Shown piece by piece: positions 16,601 to 25,022 of a stretch of 64,000 nt of DNA. A program made the position numbers and the translations under genes. Each line of letters starts with the position of its first letter. Position 1 is the first letter of the stretch. The DNA comes from Melghirimyces algeriensis (GTDB lineage Bacteria > Bacillota > Bacilli > Thermoactinomycetales > DSM-45169): contig NZ_FXTI01000005.1 in assembly GCF_900182565.1 (NCBI RefSeq), positions 62,001 through 126,000 on the forward strand, in the 5' to 3' direction. Below the pieces are notes generated by a model that did not search any database, was not told the origin of the DNA, and saw nothing but the letters and a program-made list of their open reading frames with translations.

Positions 16601-16936
16601 CAATACCCCTTTGTCCTGAAGTTCCACCGCCAGATTCAGCCCGGTTTGTCCACCTACTGTGGCAAGTAACCCCTCAGGACGTTCTTTGTCAATGATCCGG
16701 GCGACGGCTTCCGCTGTAGGAGGTTCTGTATACACCACATCTGCCACATGGGGGTCGGTCATAATCGTTGCCGGATTATTATTGACGAGAATGACACGGA
16801 TTCCTTCCTCTTTCAAAGCAAGGCAAGCCTGGGTTCCGGAATAATCAAACTCCGCCGCCTGCCCGATGACAATCGGTCCCGAACCGATCATTAAGACGCT
16901 TTTCACTGGGGGCGTGTTGGTTTTCCCTCTATCCAT
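13691..16936 (-). CDS. carB: Carbamoyl-phosphate synthase large subunit (arginine-linked)
   Basis: 1081 residues, full length, with two ATP-grasp halves (first with GSGPIVIGQAAEFDYSG, second with GAGPIRIGQGIEFDYCS) and a C-terminal MGS-like regulatory domain. It uses two ATP, bicarbonate and ammonia from CarA. Its start overlaps the carA end by eight bases. Placement between carA and argF shows it is the arginine-pathway enzyme; a separate pyrimidine copy is expected elsewhere. Confidence 0.97.
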   Translation of the reverse strand: MDRGKTNTPPVKSVLMIGSGPIVIGQAAEFDYSGTQACLALKEEGIRVILVNNNPATIMTDPHVADVVYTEPPTAEAVARIIDKERPEGLLATVGGQTGLNLAVELQDKGVLERYGVKLLGTPVDTIRQGEDRETFKQMMEAIGEPVPVGQTFSTVKEAIRFAHTIGFPVIVRPAYTLGGFGGGVARSPEELERVVRQGLTASPIGQVLIEESILGWKEIEYEMMRDANDTCIAVCNMENLDPVGTHTGDSIVTAPSQTLTDQQYQQLRTVACKVIRALNVIGGCNIQFAVHPETGDYRIIEVNPRVSRSSALASKATGYPIARLAAKLSIGYRLDECLNPITGHTFASFEPAIDYVVVKLPRWPFDKFPKADRLLGTQMKATGEVMALGRNFETALYKAIRSLDLGRYTLLGPKEQNLTDQQLTRRLAQPDDQRLFLLAEAFRRGWKVEKIHDLTAISSWFLYRIHGMVRLEETLKSFSWETVDDKTLKEAKAKGIADAALADWFEVSEDQIRKRWKKNGWSPSYKCVDTCAGEFVAETPYFYSSWEGEDEVDDPDDGGRVLVLGAGPIRIGQGIEFDYCSVHAAYALKKLGLKSVVINNNPETVSTDYATADRLYFEPLSVEDVLHVVEKEGVEGVLAQYGGQTSVRLIRGLEEAGVNVLGTSADIIDQVEDRQRFYGLLNQLEIPHIPGETAHSSNEALQSAEKLGYPLLIRPSYVIGGQGMQVVRDREELKEVLDWFTDSLPKEAYPILLDRFVEGMEVEVDAVTDGKDLAIPTLVQHVEKAGVHSGDSLSILSAPDLTDEQKNRIVDYTRRIVRKLSHKGLLNIQFVLDDTNVYVLEVNPRASRTVPVISKVTGVPMVEWATRVQWGEPLYTFAPLGLMEKCGMKAVKGPVFSSVKLPGAEPALGPEMRSTGEILGIGATLEEAVAKVLPFAVNGSLPPFGPGTHLLLSVSDAMKEELDESLAGFVQRGVHLTATEGTAAFLQQRGWTSVETISPDSLEQWFRKEVPKLILNIPTRSGAKGRNGFRLRQLALEWQVPCFTSIDTFHWWVRINNLRNANEWSVTPLYSSGIKEAMIK

Positions 16937-17996
16937 GAACCATCACCTGCTTTTTTTCCTTCATCATTTCGATAAACCGATCAAAAAGTGGCATGGAATC
17001 GGCGGGACCCGGATGTGCTTCCGGATGAAACTGGACAGAAAAGATCGGATATTGTCGATGAGCCATCCCTTCCACGGAACCATCATTGACATGTAGATGC
17101 GTCACTTTCCATGCCAAATGATCCAATGAAGAAGGACAAACCGTATATCCATGGTTTTGGGATGTAATCCAGACCCGCTCTGTTTCCGTCTCCCGCACCG
17201 GATGGTTGCTGCCCCGGTGTCCAAAAGCGAGACGTTCCGTATCCGCACCCAAAATCAGTGCCAACAGCTGATGCCCCAGACAGATCCCCATCGTGGGAAT
17301 TTGGGTCACCAATGAAGCCCACCGGTTCAGATAGGGCTGAAATGCCTTTGGGTCCCCCGGTCCGTTGGAAAAAAGAAGCCCATCCGGAGCCAACTGTTCC
17401 AACTCATCCGGCTCCGTAAACCATGGAACGACTGTGACCCGGCATCCTCGTTGCAGAAGCGTGTTGATGATGGACGTTTTCACCCCAAAATCAATCAGAA
17501 CGACATGAAACGGATTTGGACCTAAAGAGGGATAAGAGACGGGCTTCTGTACTGAAACCCGATTGACCCATTGCAGAGACAAGGGATCAGGCCATTTCTC
17601 CAACTGAATGCGGGGGTGAGTGGAAATCACGCCCCGGATGGGACCCGTTTCCCGCACTTTACGAACCACTGCACGGGTGTCTACCCCAGCGATGGCGGGA
17701 ATATTCCAGGCATCCAGCCATTTCCCCAAATGGTCACTGTCTTTACACCATTCATTGACCACAATACCGGCACAACTGGGAAATTTGCTTTCACTTTCTC
17801 CAGGAACCTTCCCGTAATTGCCGATCAGGGGGTAGGTAAACGTTACAATCTGACCGCTGTAGGAAGGGTCGGTCATCACTTCCTGATAACCGGTCATTCC
17901 GGTGGTAAAAACGACTTCCCCCGGAGATTCTTTGGGAGATCCAATCCATCTCCCCGGAAAAACCTCTCCATCTTCAAAGATTAAAAACGCCTCCAT
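16929..17996 (-). CDS. carA: Carbamoyl-phosphate synthase small subunit
   Basis: 355 residues: an N-terminal CPSase small-chain domain and a class I glutamine amidotransferase with nucleophile Cys in MGICLGHQLLAL and His-Glu in QFHPEAHPGP. It frees ammonia from glutamine for CarB. The start at ATG 17996 follows AGGAGG by nine bases and overlaps argD by 23 bases. A longer frame up to 18032 has no family support. Confidence 0.95.
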   Translation of the reverse strand: MEAFLIFEDGEVFPGRWIGSPKESPGEVVFTTGMTGYQEVMTDPSYSGQIVTFTYPLIGNYGKVPGESESKFPSCAGIVVNEWCKDSDHLGKWLDAWNIPAIAGVDTRAVVRKVRETGPIRGVISTHPRIQLEKWPDPLSLQWVNRVSVQKPVSYPSLGPNPFHVVLIDFGVKTSIINTLLQRGCRVTVVPWFTEPDELEQLAPDGLLFSNGPGDPKAFQPYLNRWASLVTQIPTMGICLGHQLLALILGADTERLAFGHRGSNHPVRETETERVWITSQNHGYTVCPSSLDHLAWKVTHLHVNDGSVEGMAHRQYPIFSVQFHPEAHPGPADSMPLFDRFIEMMKEKKQVMVHG

Positions 17997-19167
17997 CCTC
18001 AACAACCTCCTCCAACAGATGCAAACTTTCATCGATGATGGAAACCGCTTGTTCCACCTCTGCCACTTCTGTTACCAATGGCGGTAACAACCGAAGAACC
18101 TTGGGTCCCGCCATGACAGCCAGTAACCCCTTTTCCTGCAAGATCCTGATTAGTGGTGCCACCGGTTGGTTCAGCTCCACTCCCCACATTAATCCCTGTC
18201 CGCGAATATCCACAACCGAAGCGTGCAAAGACAAACGCTGTTCCAATTGATTCTGAAGATATTGGGCCGTTTGCTTCGCCCGAATCAGAATATCCGTTTC
18301 TGTCATTTCTTGCAGGACGGCTTTGGCAGCTGCCATCGCCAAGGGGTTGCCTCCAAATGTACTGGCATGGCTGCCTGGACCAAAGTGCTTTTCCAATCCG
18401 CTTCGACCCAGCATCGCCCCGACAGGGAATCCGTTTCCCAAACCTTTGGCTACAGTGACGACATCCGGTTGTATCCCTGCATGTTGGAAAGCGAACAGGT
18501 CTCCGGTTCGACCGATGCCCGTCTGCACTTCATCCACCATCAACAAAATGTTTCGTTGACGACAAAGCCGTTCCAACCGCTTTAAGAAATCTGACCCAGC
18601 CGGGCAGATCCCTCCTTCACCCTGAATGATTTCCAGCAGGACCGCCGCTGTATGTTCCGTTAAACCGGACTCCAGAGCTTCCACATCATTATATGGGAGA
18701 CAGCGGAAACCCTCCGGCAAGGGAGCAAAGCCTTGTTTCACTTTCTCCTGACCGGTGGCAGTCAATGTAGCCAGTGTCCGCCCATGAAAGGAAGAATGAA
18801 AGGTTACCACTTCCGGCTGGCTTAATCCTTTCGATTCCGAACCATACCGGCGGGCCAGCTTAATGGCTGCCTCAACCGATTCAGCTCCACTGTTGCAAAA
18901 GAAAGCATATTTCAACTCGGTTTCCTTTGCCAACAAAGCCGATACCTCTTCCTGTTGGGGGATGTGGAACAGGTTGGAGACGTGCCACAAATGGTTTAAC
19001 TGTTTTTGAACGGCTGATTTCACTTCAGGATGGGTATGGCCCAAATTGCAAACGCCCAGCCCGGATGTAAAATCCAGATACCGCTTTCCTTGATCATCCC
19101 AGAGCCAGCTCCCTTCTCCCCGGACCAGATGCAGGTCACTCCGCAGATAGGTGGGAAATAAGGCCAT
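17974..19167 (-). CDS. argD: Acetylornithine aminotransferase
   Basis: 397 residues, a class III PLP aminotransferase. The PLP lysine is in VTVAKGLGNGFPVGAML (about residue 248), and GAESVEAAIKLAR and LMVDEVQTGIGRTG are present. It converts acetylglutamate semialdehyde to acetylornithine. The frame overlaps argB upstream by 32 bases and carA downstream, so expression is tightly coupled. Confidence 0.95.
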   Translation of the reverse strand: MALFPTYLRSDLHLVRGEGSWLWDDQGKRYLDFTSGLGVCNLGHTHPEVKSAVQKQLNHLWHVSNLFHIPQQEEVSALLAKETELKYAFFCNSGAESVEAAIKLARRYGSESKGLSQPEVVTFHSSFHGRTLATLTATGQEKVKQGFAPLPEGFRCLPYNDVEALESGLTEHTAAVLLEIIQGEGGICPAGSDFLKRLERLCRQRNILLMVDEVQTGIGRTGDLFAFQHAGIQPDVVTVAKGLGNGFPVGAMLGRSGLEKHFGPGSHASTFGGNPLAMAAAKAVLQEMTETDILIRAKQTAQYLQNQLEQRLSLHASVVDIRGQGLMWGVELNQPVAPLIRILQEKGLLAVMAGPKVLRLLPPLVTEVAEVEQAVSIIDESLHLLEEVVEDGGVFNL

Positions 19168-19930
19168 GCGTCTTCACTTCCTTTCTGATTCGGGTGCCTG
19201 TATTCATCAGGCATCCGGAAGCACTGCCATCCACAATCACCACTTCATGAACAGCCGTTTCCACGGCTTCAAGTGCTGCCTTTACTTTGGGAACCATGCC
19301 TCCCTGAATGATTCCTTTTTGAATCATCGTTTGTACCTCTGTCGGAGTAACCTGGGAGAGAACGCGGTCCCCTTTCATAATTCCGGGAACATCCGTCACC
19401 ATGAACAACCGTTCCGCGGATAGGGCCTGGGCAATGGCTCCGGCGACCGAGTCAGCATTGACGTTGTATCGCTGTCCCCATGAATCCATGCCCAAAGAAG
19501 CCACGATTGGAATCCATCCCCGATCGATCAGATCATATAGGACAGCCGGACAAACACTGCTTACTTCTCCCACCCACCCCAGTTTGGGATCTTTTTGACG
19601 AACACTTAGAAGCCCTCCATCCACTCCTGAAAGACCCAGCGCTGAAAAACCAGCCGTTTGAAACATGGCAGCCAGCTGTTTATTCACCGAGCCGGCCAAC
19701 ACCATCTCTGCCACCTTTAACCCTTGGTCATCCGTGACACGCAATCCATCGCAAAACTGAGGCGTTAAACCCAATCGTTCCTGAAGTCGGCTGATCTCAG
19801 GGCCGCCCCCATGGACAACCACCGGGTGAAAACCCTTTTTTAACAGATGGCCACAGTCTTGGAAAAAGGACGAATGCAACGTTTCCAACACACTTCCCCC
19901 AACTTTGATCACCACCGGCTGAACCCGCAT
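19136..19930 (-). CDS. argB: Acetylglutamate kinase
   Basis: 264 residues from ATG 19930, preceded by GGGGGAGG. It has the amino-acid kinase motifs VVIKVGGSVLE, VVHGGGPEISRL and NVNADSVAGAIAQAL. It phosphorylates N-acetylglutamate, the second step of the cyclic pathway. A frame extended to 20026 adds a Lys/Arg-rich tail without homology, so I reject that start. Confidence 0.95.
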   Translation of the reverse strand: MRVQPVVIKVGGSVLETLHSSFFQDCGHLLKKGFHPVVVHGGGPEISRLQERLGLTPQFCDGLRVTDDQGLKVAEMVLAGSVNKQLAAMFQTAGFSALGLSGVDGGLLSVRQKDPKLGWVGEVSSVCPAVLYDLIDRGWIPIVASLGMDSWGQRYNVNADSVAGAIAQALSAERLFMVTDVPGIMKGDRVLSQVTPTEVQTMIQKGIIQGGMVPKVKAALEAVETAVHEVVIVDGSASGCLMNTGTRIRKEVKTHGLISHLSAE

Positions 19931-20037
19931 TCTCTCTTTCCTCCCCCTTCTTTTACCTCCATGTTCGTTGCTCCCCGTGCTAGCCCTTTTCCTTTCTGGT
20001 CCGTAAACCTGTGGTGAACCGTTCACTGAACAGGGTC

Positions 20038-21282
20038 CTACGTCCGATAGCTGGCATTGATCCGTACATAGTCATACGTGAGATCACACCCCCATGCCGT
20101 TGCCTCCGATGCTCCCTGGTGAAGGTGAATCCAAATCCGGACCGGATCTTTTTCCAGCTCCTGGCGAGCTGCTGTTTCATCCATTGGAACCGGATGGCCT
20201 CCCTGAACTGCGCAGACAGAGCCGATATAGACCTCCACTGTTTCCGGATGAAAAAGCACACCACTGTATCCAAGAGCACAGACAATTCGTCCCCAATTGG
20301 GATCGGCTCCGTAAATGGCTGTTTTTACCAGATTGGAACCGACAACCGCCTTTGCCGCCTTTCGTGCTTCTTCTGTTGTCTCTCCCCCTGTGACCGTCAC
20401 TTCCACCAAACGGGTCGCTCCTTCTCCATCCCTGGCAATCTTTTGCGCCAATCCTTGTGCCACATGTTTAAACGCTTGATAAAAAGCTTTCCAATCCGGA
20501 TGATCTTCCGTGAGGGGCGTATTTCCCGCCAATCCGCTGGCCATAACGGAAACCATATCATTGGTGCTGCAATCGCCATCCACTGTGATCATGTTAAATG
20601 TTTCATCCGTTACCTTCCGAAGAAGGGTTTGTAAAACAGTGGATTCAATCGCAACATCCGTATTGATAAAAGCCAACATAGTGGCCATGTTGGGATGAAT
20701 CATCCCGGACCCTTTGGCCACTCCGGCCACTCTCACTTCCCGCCCCTCTACCTTCAAGCGTACTTCTTCCGCTTTGGTGCATGTATCCGTCGTCAGGATC
20801 GATTGACAAAAATCTTCATGTCCCTCCGTTCCCAGCGAATCCACCAAACGCGAAATCCCTTTTTTGACCCGATCCATGGGCAAACGCTCGCCAATGACAC
20901 CCGTAGAGATGACACCGATCAGGTGTTCTGGGATCGCCAAATATCCAGCTGCCTCCTGCCGCATCGTTCGGGCGTCTTCCAACCCTTGCAAACCCGTACA
21001 GGCATTGGCCTTTCCACTGTTCACCACCATCGCTTGCATTCGTCCCTCCACCTCCAACCCTTCCTTTATAACCTGGAGTGGAGGGGCTTGAAATCGATTG
21101 GTTGTATAAACAGCAGCCGCCGAAGCAGGCACTTGACAAAAGAGCAGTCCCATATCTTTCCGTTTTCTCTTAATACCCGCATGAAGACCTGACACCTGAA
21201 ATCCACGGGGCGATGTGATCTGCGGATTCTGTATCACTTCATATCTGTTCTCTTCTCTCACTGCGATCCGCAGTTGTTCCAT
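20038..21282 (-). CDS. argJ: Bifunctional ornithine acetyltransferase / N-acetylglutamate synthase
   Basis: 414 residues. The self-cleavage region reads RDGEGATRLVEV, with Thr after GA as the new N-terminal nucleophile (about residue 195). NPNWGRI-like DPNWGRIVCALGYSG lies later. It passes acetyl groups from acetylornithine to glutamate, making the pathway cyclic. The start at 21282 follows AAGGGGAAG. It is 107 bases upstream of argB and closely follows argC. Confidence 0.95.
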   Translation of the reverse strand: MEQLRIAVREENRYEVIQNPQITSPRGFQVSGLHAGIKRKRKDMGLLFCQVPASAAAVYTTNRFQAPPLQVIKEGLEVEGRMQAMVVNSGKANACTGLQGLEDARTMRQEAAGYLAIPEHLIGVISTGVIGERLPMDRVKKGISRLVDSLGTEGHEDFCQSILTTDTCTKAEEVRLKVEGREVRVAGVAKGSGMIHPNMATMLAFINTDVAIESTVLQTLLRKVTDETFNMITVDGDCSTNDMVSVMASGLAGNTPLTEDHPDWKAFYQAFKHVAQGLAQKIARDGEGATRLVEVTVTGGETTEEARKAAKAVVGSNLVKTAIYGADPNWGRIVCALGYSGVLFHPETVEVYIGSVCAVQGGHPVPMDETAARQELEKDPVRIWIHLHQGASEATAWGCDLTYDYVRINASYRT

Positions 21283-21311
21283 GGTTTCTCTTCCCCTTTC
21301 CCCTTCCAAAC

Positions 21312-22343
21312 TTATGGATACTGCGGAAAACCTTGCAATCCCGCTGTCTCCGGCCAGCCCATGCGCAAATTCAAGTTTTGTACGGCCTGACCCGCCGCTC
21401 CCTTGACCAAATTATCAATCGCAGCCATTCCAACCACCGTCTTTGAACGCTCATCCAGATAAACTCCGACATCACAGAAATTGCTTCCCTGAACCCCTTT
21501 GGTTCGAGGAACCTGATCTTCCCCAACCACCCGAACAAAGGGACTTTCTTCATACGCTTCCAGCAAAACTTCTCTCACCTGGGGTAAAGTCCATCCCTTT
21601 GCAACCGGGCCATACACCGTTACCAAAAGCCCCCGGTTCATCGGCACAATTTGCGGAGTAAAGAGAACCGTTGTTCGCTGTCCACCCGCGATCCCGGCAT
21701 ATCGCTCCATCTCTGGGGTATGTCGGTGTTTCCCCACTTGATACGGAAACAGATTTTCATTGATTTCACAGAACAGACTTTGCTGCTTTACACTCCGCCC
21801 CGCTCCGGACATCCCCGATTTACCGTCAATGACCACAGAATCTCCATCCAGAATTCCTTGTTTCAGTAAAGGAATCAGTACCATTAAAGCCGCTGTCGGA
21901 TAACAACCCGGATTGGCAATGACATTCGCTTTCCGTATGGATGGGGCAAACCACTCACTCAACCCATATGCTGACTGACTCAACCAGAAATCTGAAGGAG
22001 GCTCTCCCTTATACCACTTGCGATATGTTGAACCGTCTAACCGAAAGTCAGCGGCAAGATCGATACAGATCCGTCCCTGTTCAACCAGGGAGGGAACCCA
22101 TTGACTGCTGACGCCTGAAGGTGCAGCAAAGAAGACAATATCCGCTTTATCGGCCAATGACTCCGGGTCCCCTTCTTCCAATGAGTAATTTAGATGGGAC
22201 AGGTGGGGGAAAGCCTCCCGCAATTCTGCTCCCGCTTTCGACGAAGAAATTAATGTTGTTAACGTCACATATGGATGATTGCTCAGAATCCGAATCAACT
22301 CTGCACTCCCATAGCCTGTCGCTCCCACAATCGCTGCGTTCAT
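21312..22343 (-). CDS. argC: N-acetyl-gamma-glutamyl-phosphate reductase
   Basis: 343 residues from ATG 22343 (AGAGGAG upstream). It begins with nucleotide-binding GATGYGSAELIRIL and carries the active-site Cys in VIANPGCYPTAALM (about residue 146). It reduces acetylglutamyl phosphate with NADPH. It is the first gene of argCJBD-carAB-argF, the same order as in Bacillus subtilis. Confidence 0.95.
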   Translation of the reverse strand: MNAAIVGATGYGSAELIRILSNHPYVTLTTLISSSKAGAELREAFPHLSHLNYSLEEGDPESLADKADIVFFAAPSGVSSQWVPSLVEQGRICIDLAADFRLDGSTYRKWYKGEPPSDFWLSQSAYGLSEWFAPSIRKANVIANPGCYPTAALMVLIPLLKQGILDGDSVVIDGKSGMSGAGRSVKQQSLFCEINENLFPYQVGKHRHTPEMERYAGIAGGQRTTVLFTPQIVPMNRGLLVTVYGPVAKGWTLPQVREVLLEAYEESPFVRVVGEDQVPRTKGVQGSNFCDVGVYLDERSKTVVGMAAIDNLVKGAAGQAVQNLNLRMGWPETAGLQGFPQYP

Positions 22344-22390
22344 CCCTTTTCTCCTCTCATTCTTCTGCATTCCGCAATCAATTTTGTATC

Positions 22391-22419
22391 ATTATACATA
22401 CATATTTATATTTATTCAA
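22391..22419 (-). promoter_or_regulatory. Promoter of the arginine operon with ARG-box-like sequence
   Basis: TTGAAT (22414-22419) and TATAAT (22391-22396) are spaced 17 bp. The spacer and -35 box contain TGAATAAATATAAATATG, which resembles half of the AT-rich ARG box bound by ArgR/AhrC. Transcription would start about 40 bases before argC, so arginine repression by operator overlap is likely. Confidence 0.65.
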
Positions 22420-22428
22420 TGCAAATCG

Positions 22429-22454
22429 AAAAAAAAACAGCGAAGAATTCGCTG
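22429..22454 (-). terminator. Leftward terminator just upstream of the argC promoter
   Basis: On the minus strand CAGCGAA pairs with TTCGCTG around a three-base loop and is followed by nine T. No protein gene lies directly upstream of it; the 198 bp palindrome does. Confidence 0.75.
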
Positions 22455-22463
22455 AGAGACTGC

Positions 22464-22661
22464 TGACAAGGAGAATAGGAGGGGGGATTTCCGGTGGAGC
22501 ATCCTTTTCCGACGACCCAGCGGAACCCCTGGAGGTCCCAACCGTTTAGCGGATATTTTGTCCGCTGGTTGGGACCGGAGGGGGTGAAGCGGACTCCTTC
22601 CTCTTCTTTGCTGGAGGAAAGAGATGCGGAGACGGAAATCCCCTCTCCCCCTACTTTGTCA
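22464..22661. repeat. 198 bp long imperfect palindrome, possible structured RNA or MITE-like element
   Basis: The arms pair at several levels: TGACAA (22464-22469) with TTGTCA (22656-22661), GGGGATTTCCG (22483-22493) with CGGAAATCCCC (22633-22643), GGTCCCAACC (22534-22543) with GGTTGGGACC (22567-22576), and AGCGGA with TCCGCT around a seven-base tip. It folds into one rod on either strand. On the minus strand it is followed by a terminator ten bases later. A short minus-strand frame through it is not convincing as protein. Confidence 0.65.
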
Positions 22662-22766
22662 TAAACCTCCAGTTTATGGATTAACGATAACTGAAGCTTC
22701 CAGATTGCTCCGTTCATACTGTCAATGATTTGACATAAAACCGACTACGGAGAAATAAACGGACAT

Positions 22767-22807
22767 TAAAAGCTGATTTCTCCAATACAAGGAAAAATCA
22801 GCTCTAA
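22767..22807. repeat. Hairpin repeat, copy A
   Basis: AGCTGATTT (22771-22779) pairs with AAATCAGCT (22795-22803). The sequence around it, including GCTGATTT, TCC, ACA and GGAAAAATC, closely matches a second copy at 31452-31486. Confidence 0.5.
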
Positions 22808-22907
22808 AAGGAAGTTCATTTGCAGATCACTTAGTTAGTGTAGCCTCCAAAACCTTTCCATTGCGAAATAATCGTTAGACTGTGTGTGTAGATCAACCTT
22901 GCTAAGT

Positions 22908-23726
22908 TTATATCATTTTATAGACCATCTGCGTTATCAATAAACAGATAATGGAAACCAACAATGGTTTGGCGATTTTCAAGGGGACTCTTGGTAAAAC
23001 CAACAGGCCCATCTGTGAACCGATCATGGAACCCAAAGCCATCGCGATGGCATAGGACCATTGAAAGAAACCCGTCTGATAAAAAATGATAAATCCTCCT
23101 GCACAACTTCCAAAAATCAAAGCCCTTGTCAGTTGAACAGCCTTTAGATAGGTATGATGTTTTTTCATGTAATATAAAATGCCAAATGTAGAAGAGCCAG
23201 GGCCAAATCCCCCATCATAAGAAGCGATAAAAAAAGGAAGCAGATATTCCCAAATGTTATGCGAAGATTTCTTTTCCTCCATTTGAATAGACTCCATCCA
23301 TCTCCTGTTTTTAAGGGTGACGATGAATGCGAAACAAAGCAGAACGAAGGCAATCATATTCATTGTTTTTTCGGAAACATGAGCTGTAAATAAAGCTCCT
23401 CCAATCCCTCCTATCAAGGCGACAAATACATTTGGAATGATTGTTTTAAACCGAAGGTGCTTACGATATATCAGATAGAATACGCTCGAAAATGCAGCAA
23501 TCCCGGACGAGAATTTATTCGTAGCAATACCTGTTTGAATGGGAATACCCGTCAACAGCATCGCTGGTAGAGTAATGAGACCTCCACCGCCCGCTAATGT
23601 ACCAACAAAGGATGACACCATTCCGATCAAGAGCAGATGAAAAAGTGATCCCTTCATCAGAAACAGACTGATGCCCAGCAAGAATACGGTTGGAATAAGA
23701 AACCATACAATGATTTGCCTTTTCAT
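22908..23726 (-). CDS. TauE/SafE family membrane transporter
   Basis: 272 residues, about eight membrane helices. It has the repeated family motif: first half VGTLAGGGGLITLPAML, second half YDGGFGPGSSTFG. TauE/SafE proteins carry sulfite, sulfonates or other small organic anions. The ATG at 23726 has AAGGGG upstream. A LysR regulator is divergent across 109 bp, and in Bacillales such pairs often respond to sulfur compounds, so a sulfur-related substrate is plausible but not shown. Confidence 0.85.
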   Translation of the reverse strand: MKRQIIVWFLIPTVFLLGISLFLMKGSLFHLLLIGMVSSFVGTLAGGGGLITLPAMLLTGIPIQTGIATNKFSSGIAAFSSVFYLIYRKHLRFKTIIPNVFVALIGGIGGALFTAHVSEKTMNMIAFVLLCFAFIVTLKNRRWMESIQMEEKKSSHNIWEYLLPFFIASYDGGFGPGSSTFGILYYMKKHHTYLKAVQLTRALIFGSCAGGFIIFYQTGFFQWSYAIAMALGSMIGSQMGLLVLPRVPLKIAKPLLVSIICLLITQMVYKMI

Positions 23727-23835
23727 TCAATATCCCCTTTTTGCTTGCTAGTAAGAGGATATATAATAAACATCAATAAATCCAATATATGTTTTTCGTT
23801 AATATATAAATATTTTTTATGAAAGGGTTCTATCA

Positions 23836-24732
23836 ATGAATATTCATGCATTGCGTATATTTACAAAAGTTGCTTCCATGAAAAGTGTTACAAAAGCTGC
23901 TGAAGCCCTTTCCATCAGTCAGCCCGCTGTAACTGTCCAAATACGAAATTTGGAAAAGGAAACGGGATTGAGACTGGTCGAAACAGAAGGAAGAGGGATC
24001 AAGCTTACCAGAGAGGGGGAGTTTTTAGTTGCGCGCGCTGAGAGGTTGTTTGATATGGAAAAAGATATGGAAAACAAGCTGATTCAACTGAAGAACGGAG
24101 AATTACAGGACTTGCGAATATCCTCTACCTATTTGCCAGCCAACTTTTTATTGCCCATCTGGTTGGCGAAATTTAAGAACGATTTCCCTTCCATAAAGGT
24201 AAACTTATACAGTGGCAATTCAGATCAAGTGATTGAAAAATTGCTTCACTACAAGTCAGACATCGCTTTTGTCGTGAAAGAGGAATGGAATCACCCGGAT
24301 ATAAAACGGCATCACTTAATGGATATCGACTTCTGGTTTTTGGTTCCACATGGGCACAAATACGATGGAAAAGAGGTTTCCTTAAGGGAATTAATGTCGG
24401 AGCCATTTCTATTCCGAGAAGAAGGAAGTTCCACAAGGGACATCCTCTTTTCTTTATGCAAAATTCATCGGGTCCCTGTTCCCAATATTGGATTACAATT
24501 TCATGGCTTAAATGAATCCATCCGTTCTGTCATGGCGGGATATGGGACCATGCTGGCTCCAGCACTTGCAGTCAAAGACCATTTGAAACGCAAGGAAGTA
24601 GGGAGAGTCATTGTAAAAGGGATTGAGATCAGGCGGCCGATCTATCTTTGTAGCCGTAAAGGAGATGAAGAATTGTCCACCAATTTGAACCATTTTATTG
24701 AATTTGTAAAAAACAGTTCGATAACAGAATAA
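23836..24732 (+). CDS. LysR family transcriptional regulator
   Basis: 298 residues. The N-terminal winged helix has MKSVTKAAEALSISQPAVTVQIRNLE (read in two pieces) at residues 15-40, and a periplasmic-binding-like effector domain follows. AAAGGG precedes the ATG. It is divergent from the TauE/SafE gene, whose expression it probably controls from the shared AT-rich 109 bp region. The effector is unknown. Confidence 0.9.
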   Translation: MNIHALRIFTKVASMKSVTKAAEALSISQPAVTVQIRNLEKETGLRLVETEGRGIKLTREGEFLVARAERLFDMEKDMENKLIQLKNGELQDLRISSTYLPANFLLPIWLAKFKNDFPSIKVNLYSGNSDQVIEKLLHYKSDIAFVVKEEWNHPDIKRHHLMDIDFWFLVPHGHKYDGKEVSLRELMSEPFLFREEGSSTRDILFSLCKIHRVPVPNIGLQFHGLNESIRSVMAGYGTMLAPALAVKDHLKRKEVGRVIVKGIEIRRPIYLCSRKGDEELSTNLNHFIEFVKNSSITE

Positions 24733-24826
24733 AGGACAGACAATGGATCTCCCCAATTCATCTCACCTGGTGAGCCCCTCCAAGGCTTAAAGAGGGACAA
24801 GCCGCTTTCACAAAACCAAAAATAAA

Positions 24827-24886
24827 CCTCCTGGGTATAGTCAAGGGCGTCAACGACTGTTGATTCCCTTTGCTATACCCAGGAGG
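24827..24886 (+). promoter_or_regulatory. 60-nt hairpin that masks a ribosome binding site
   Basis: CCTCCTGGGTATAG (24827-24840) pairs exactly with 24873-24886, with TCAAGGG/CCCTTTG and TCAAC/GTTGA inside. The 3' arm ends in AGGAGG, placed seven bases before an ATG at 24894, so the fold would hide the ribosome site. Such hairpins are known at the ends of insertion sequences. Confidence 0.6.
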
Positions 24887-24893
24887 ACTCAAA

Positions 24894-25004
24894 ATGAGAT
24901 TGTTAAATACCTACCCAAGGAAATGGGGTCCGATAAATATTACCCTTCATCCAAAAAGCATTTTCATTGAACAAGTATTATGTCTGCCACAGTATTGCCT
25001 ATGA
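24894..25004 (+). CDS. 36-codon frame after the hairpin; unknown, possibly transposase remnant
   Basis: ATG 24894 follows a perfect AGGAGG. The 36-residue frame (MRLLNTYPRKWGP at the start) ends at 25004. I do not recognise it. An ideal ribosome site inside a large hairpin suggests the 5' end of an insertion-sequence gene that has lost the rest, or a small regulated peptide. Confidence 0.35.
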   Translation: MRLLNTYPRKWGPINITLHPKSIFIEQVLCLPQYCL

Positions 25005-25022
25005 ACATCAGGCAACACCTGT

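Noticed and set aside
22412..22717. 101-codon minus-strand frame upstream of argC
   Set aside because: It runs through the long palindrome and the terminator, so the frame is explained by structure rather than protein.
22344..22760. T-box leader for the arginine operon
   Set aside because: The T-box core (GGGTGGNACCGCG type) is absent; a promoter with an ARG-box-like sequence sits directly before argC.
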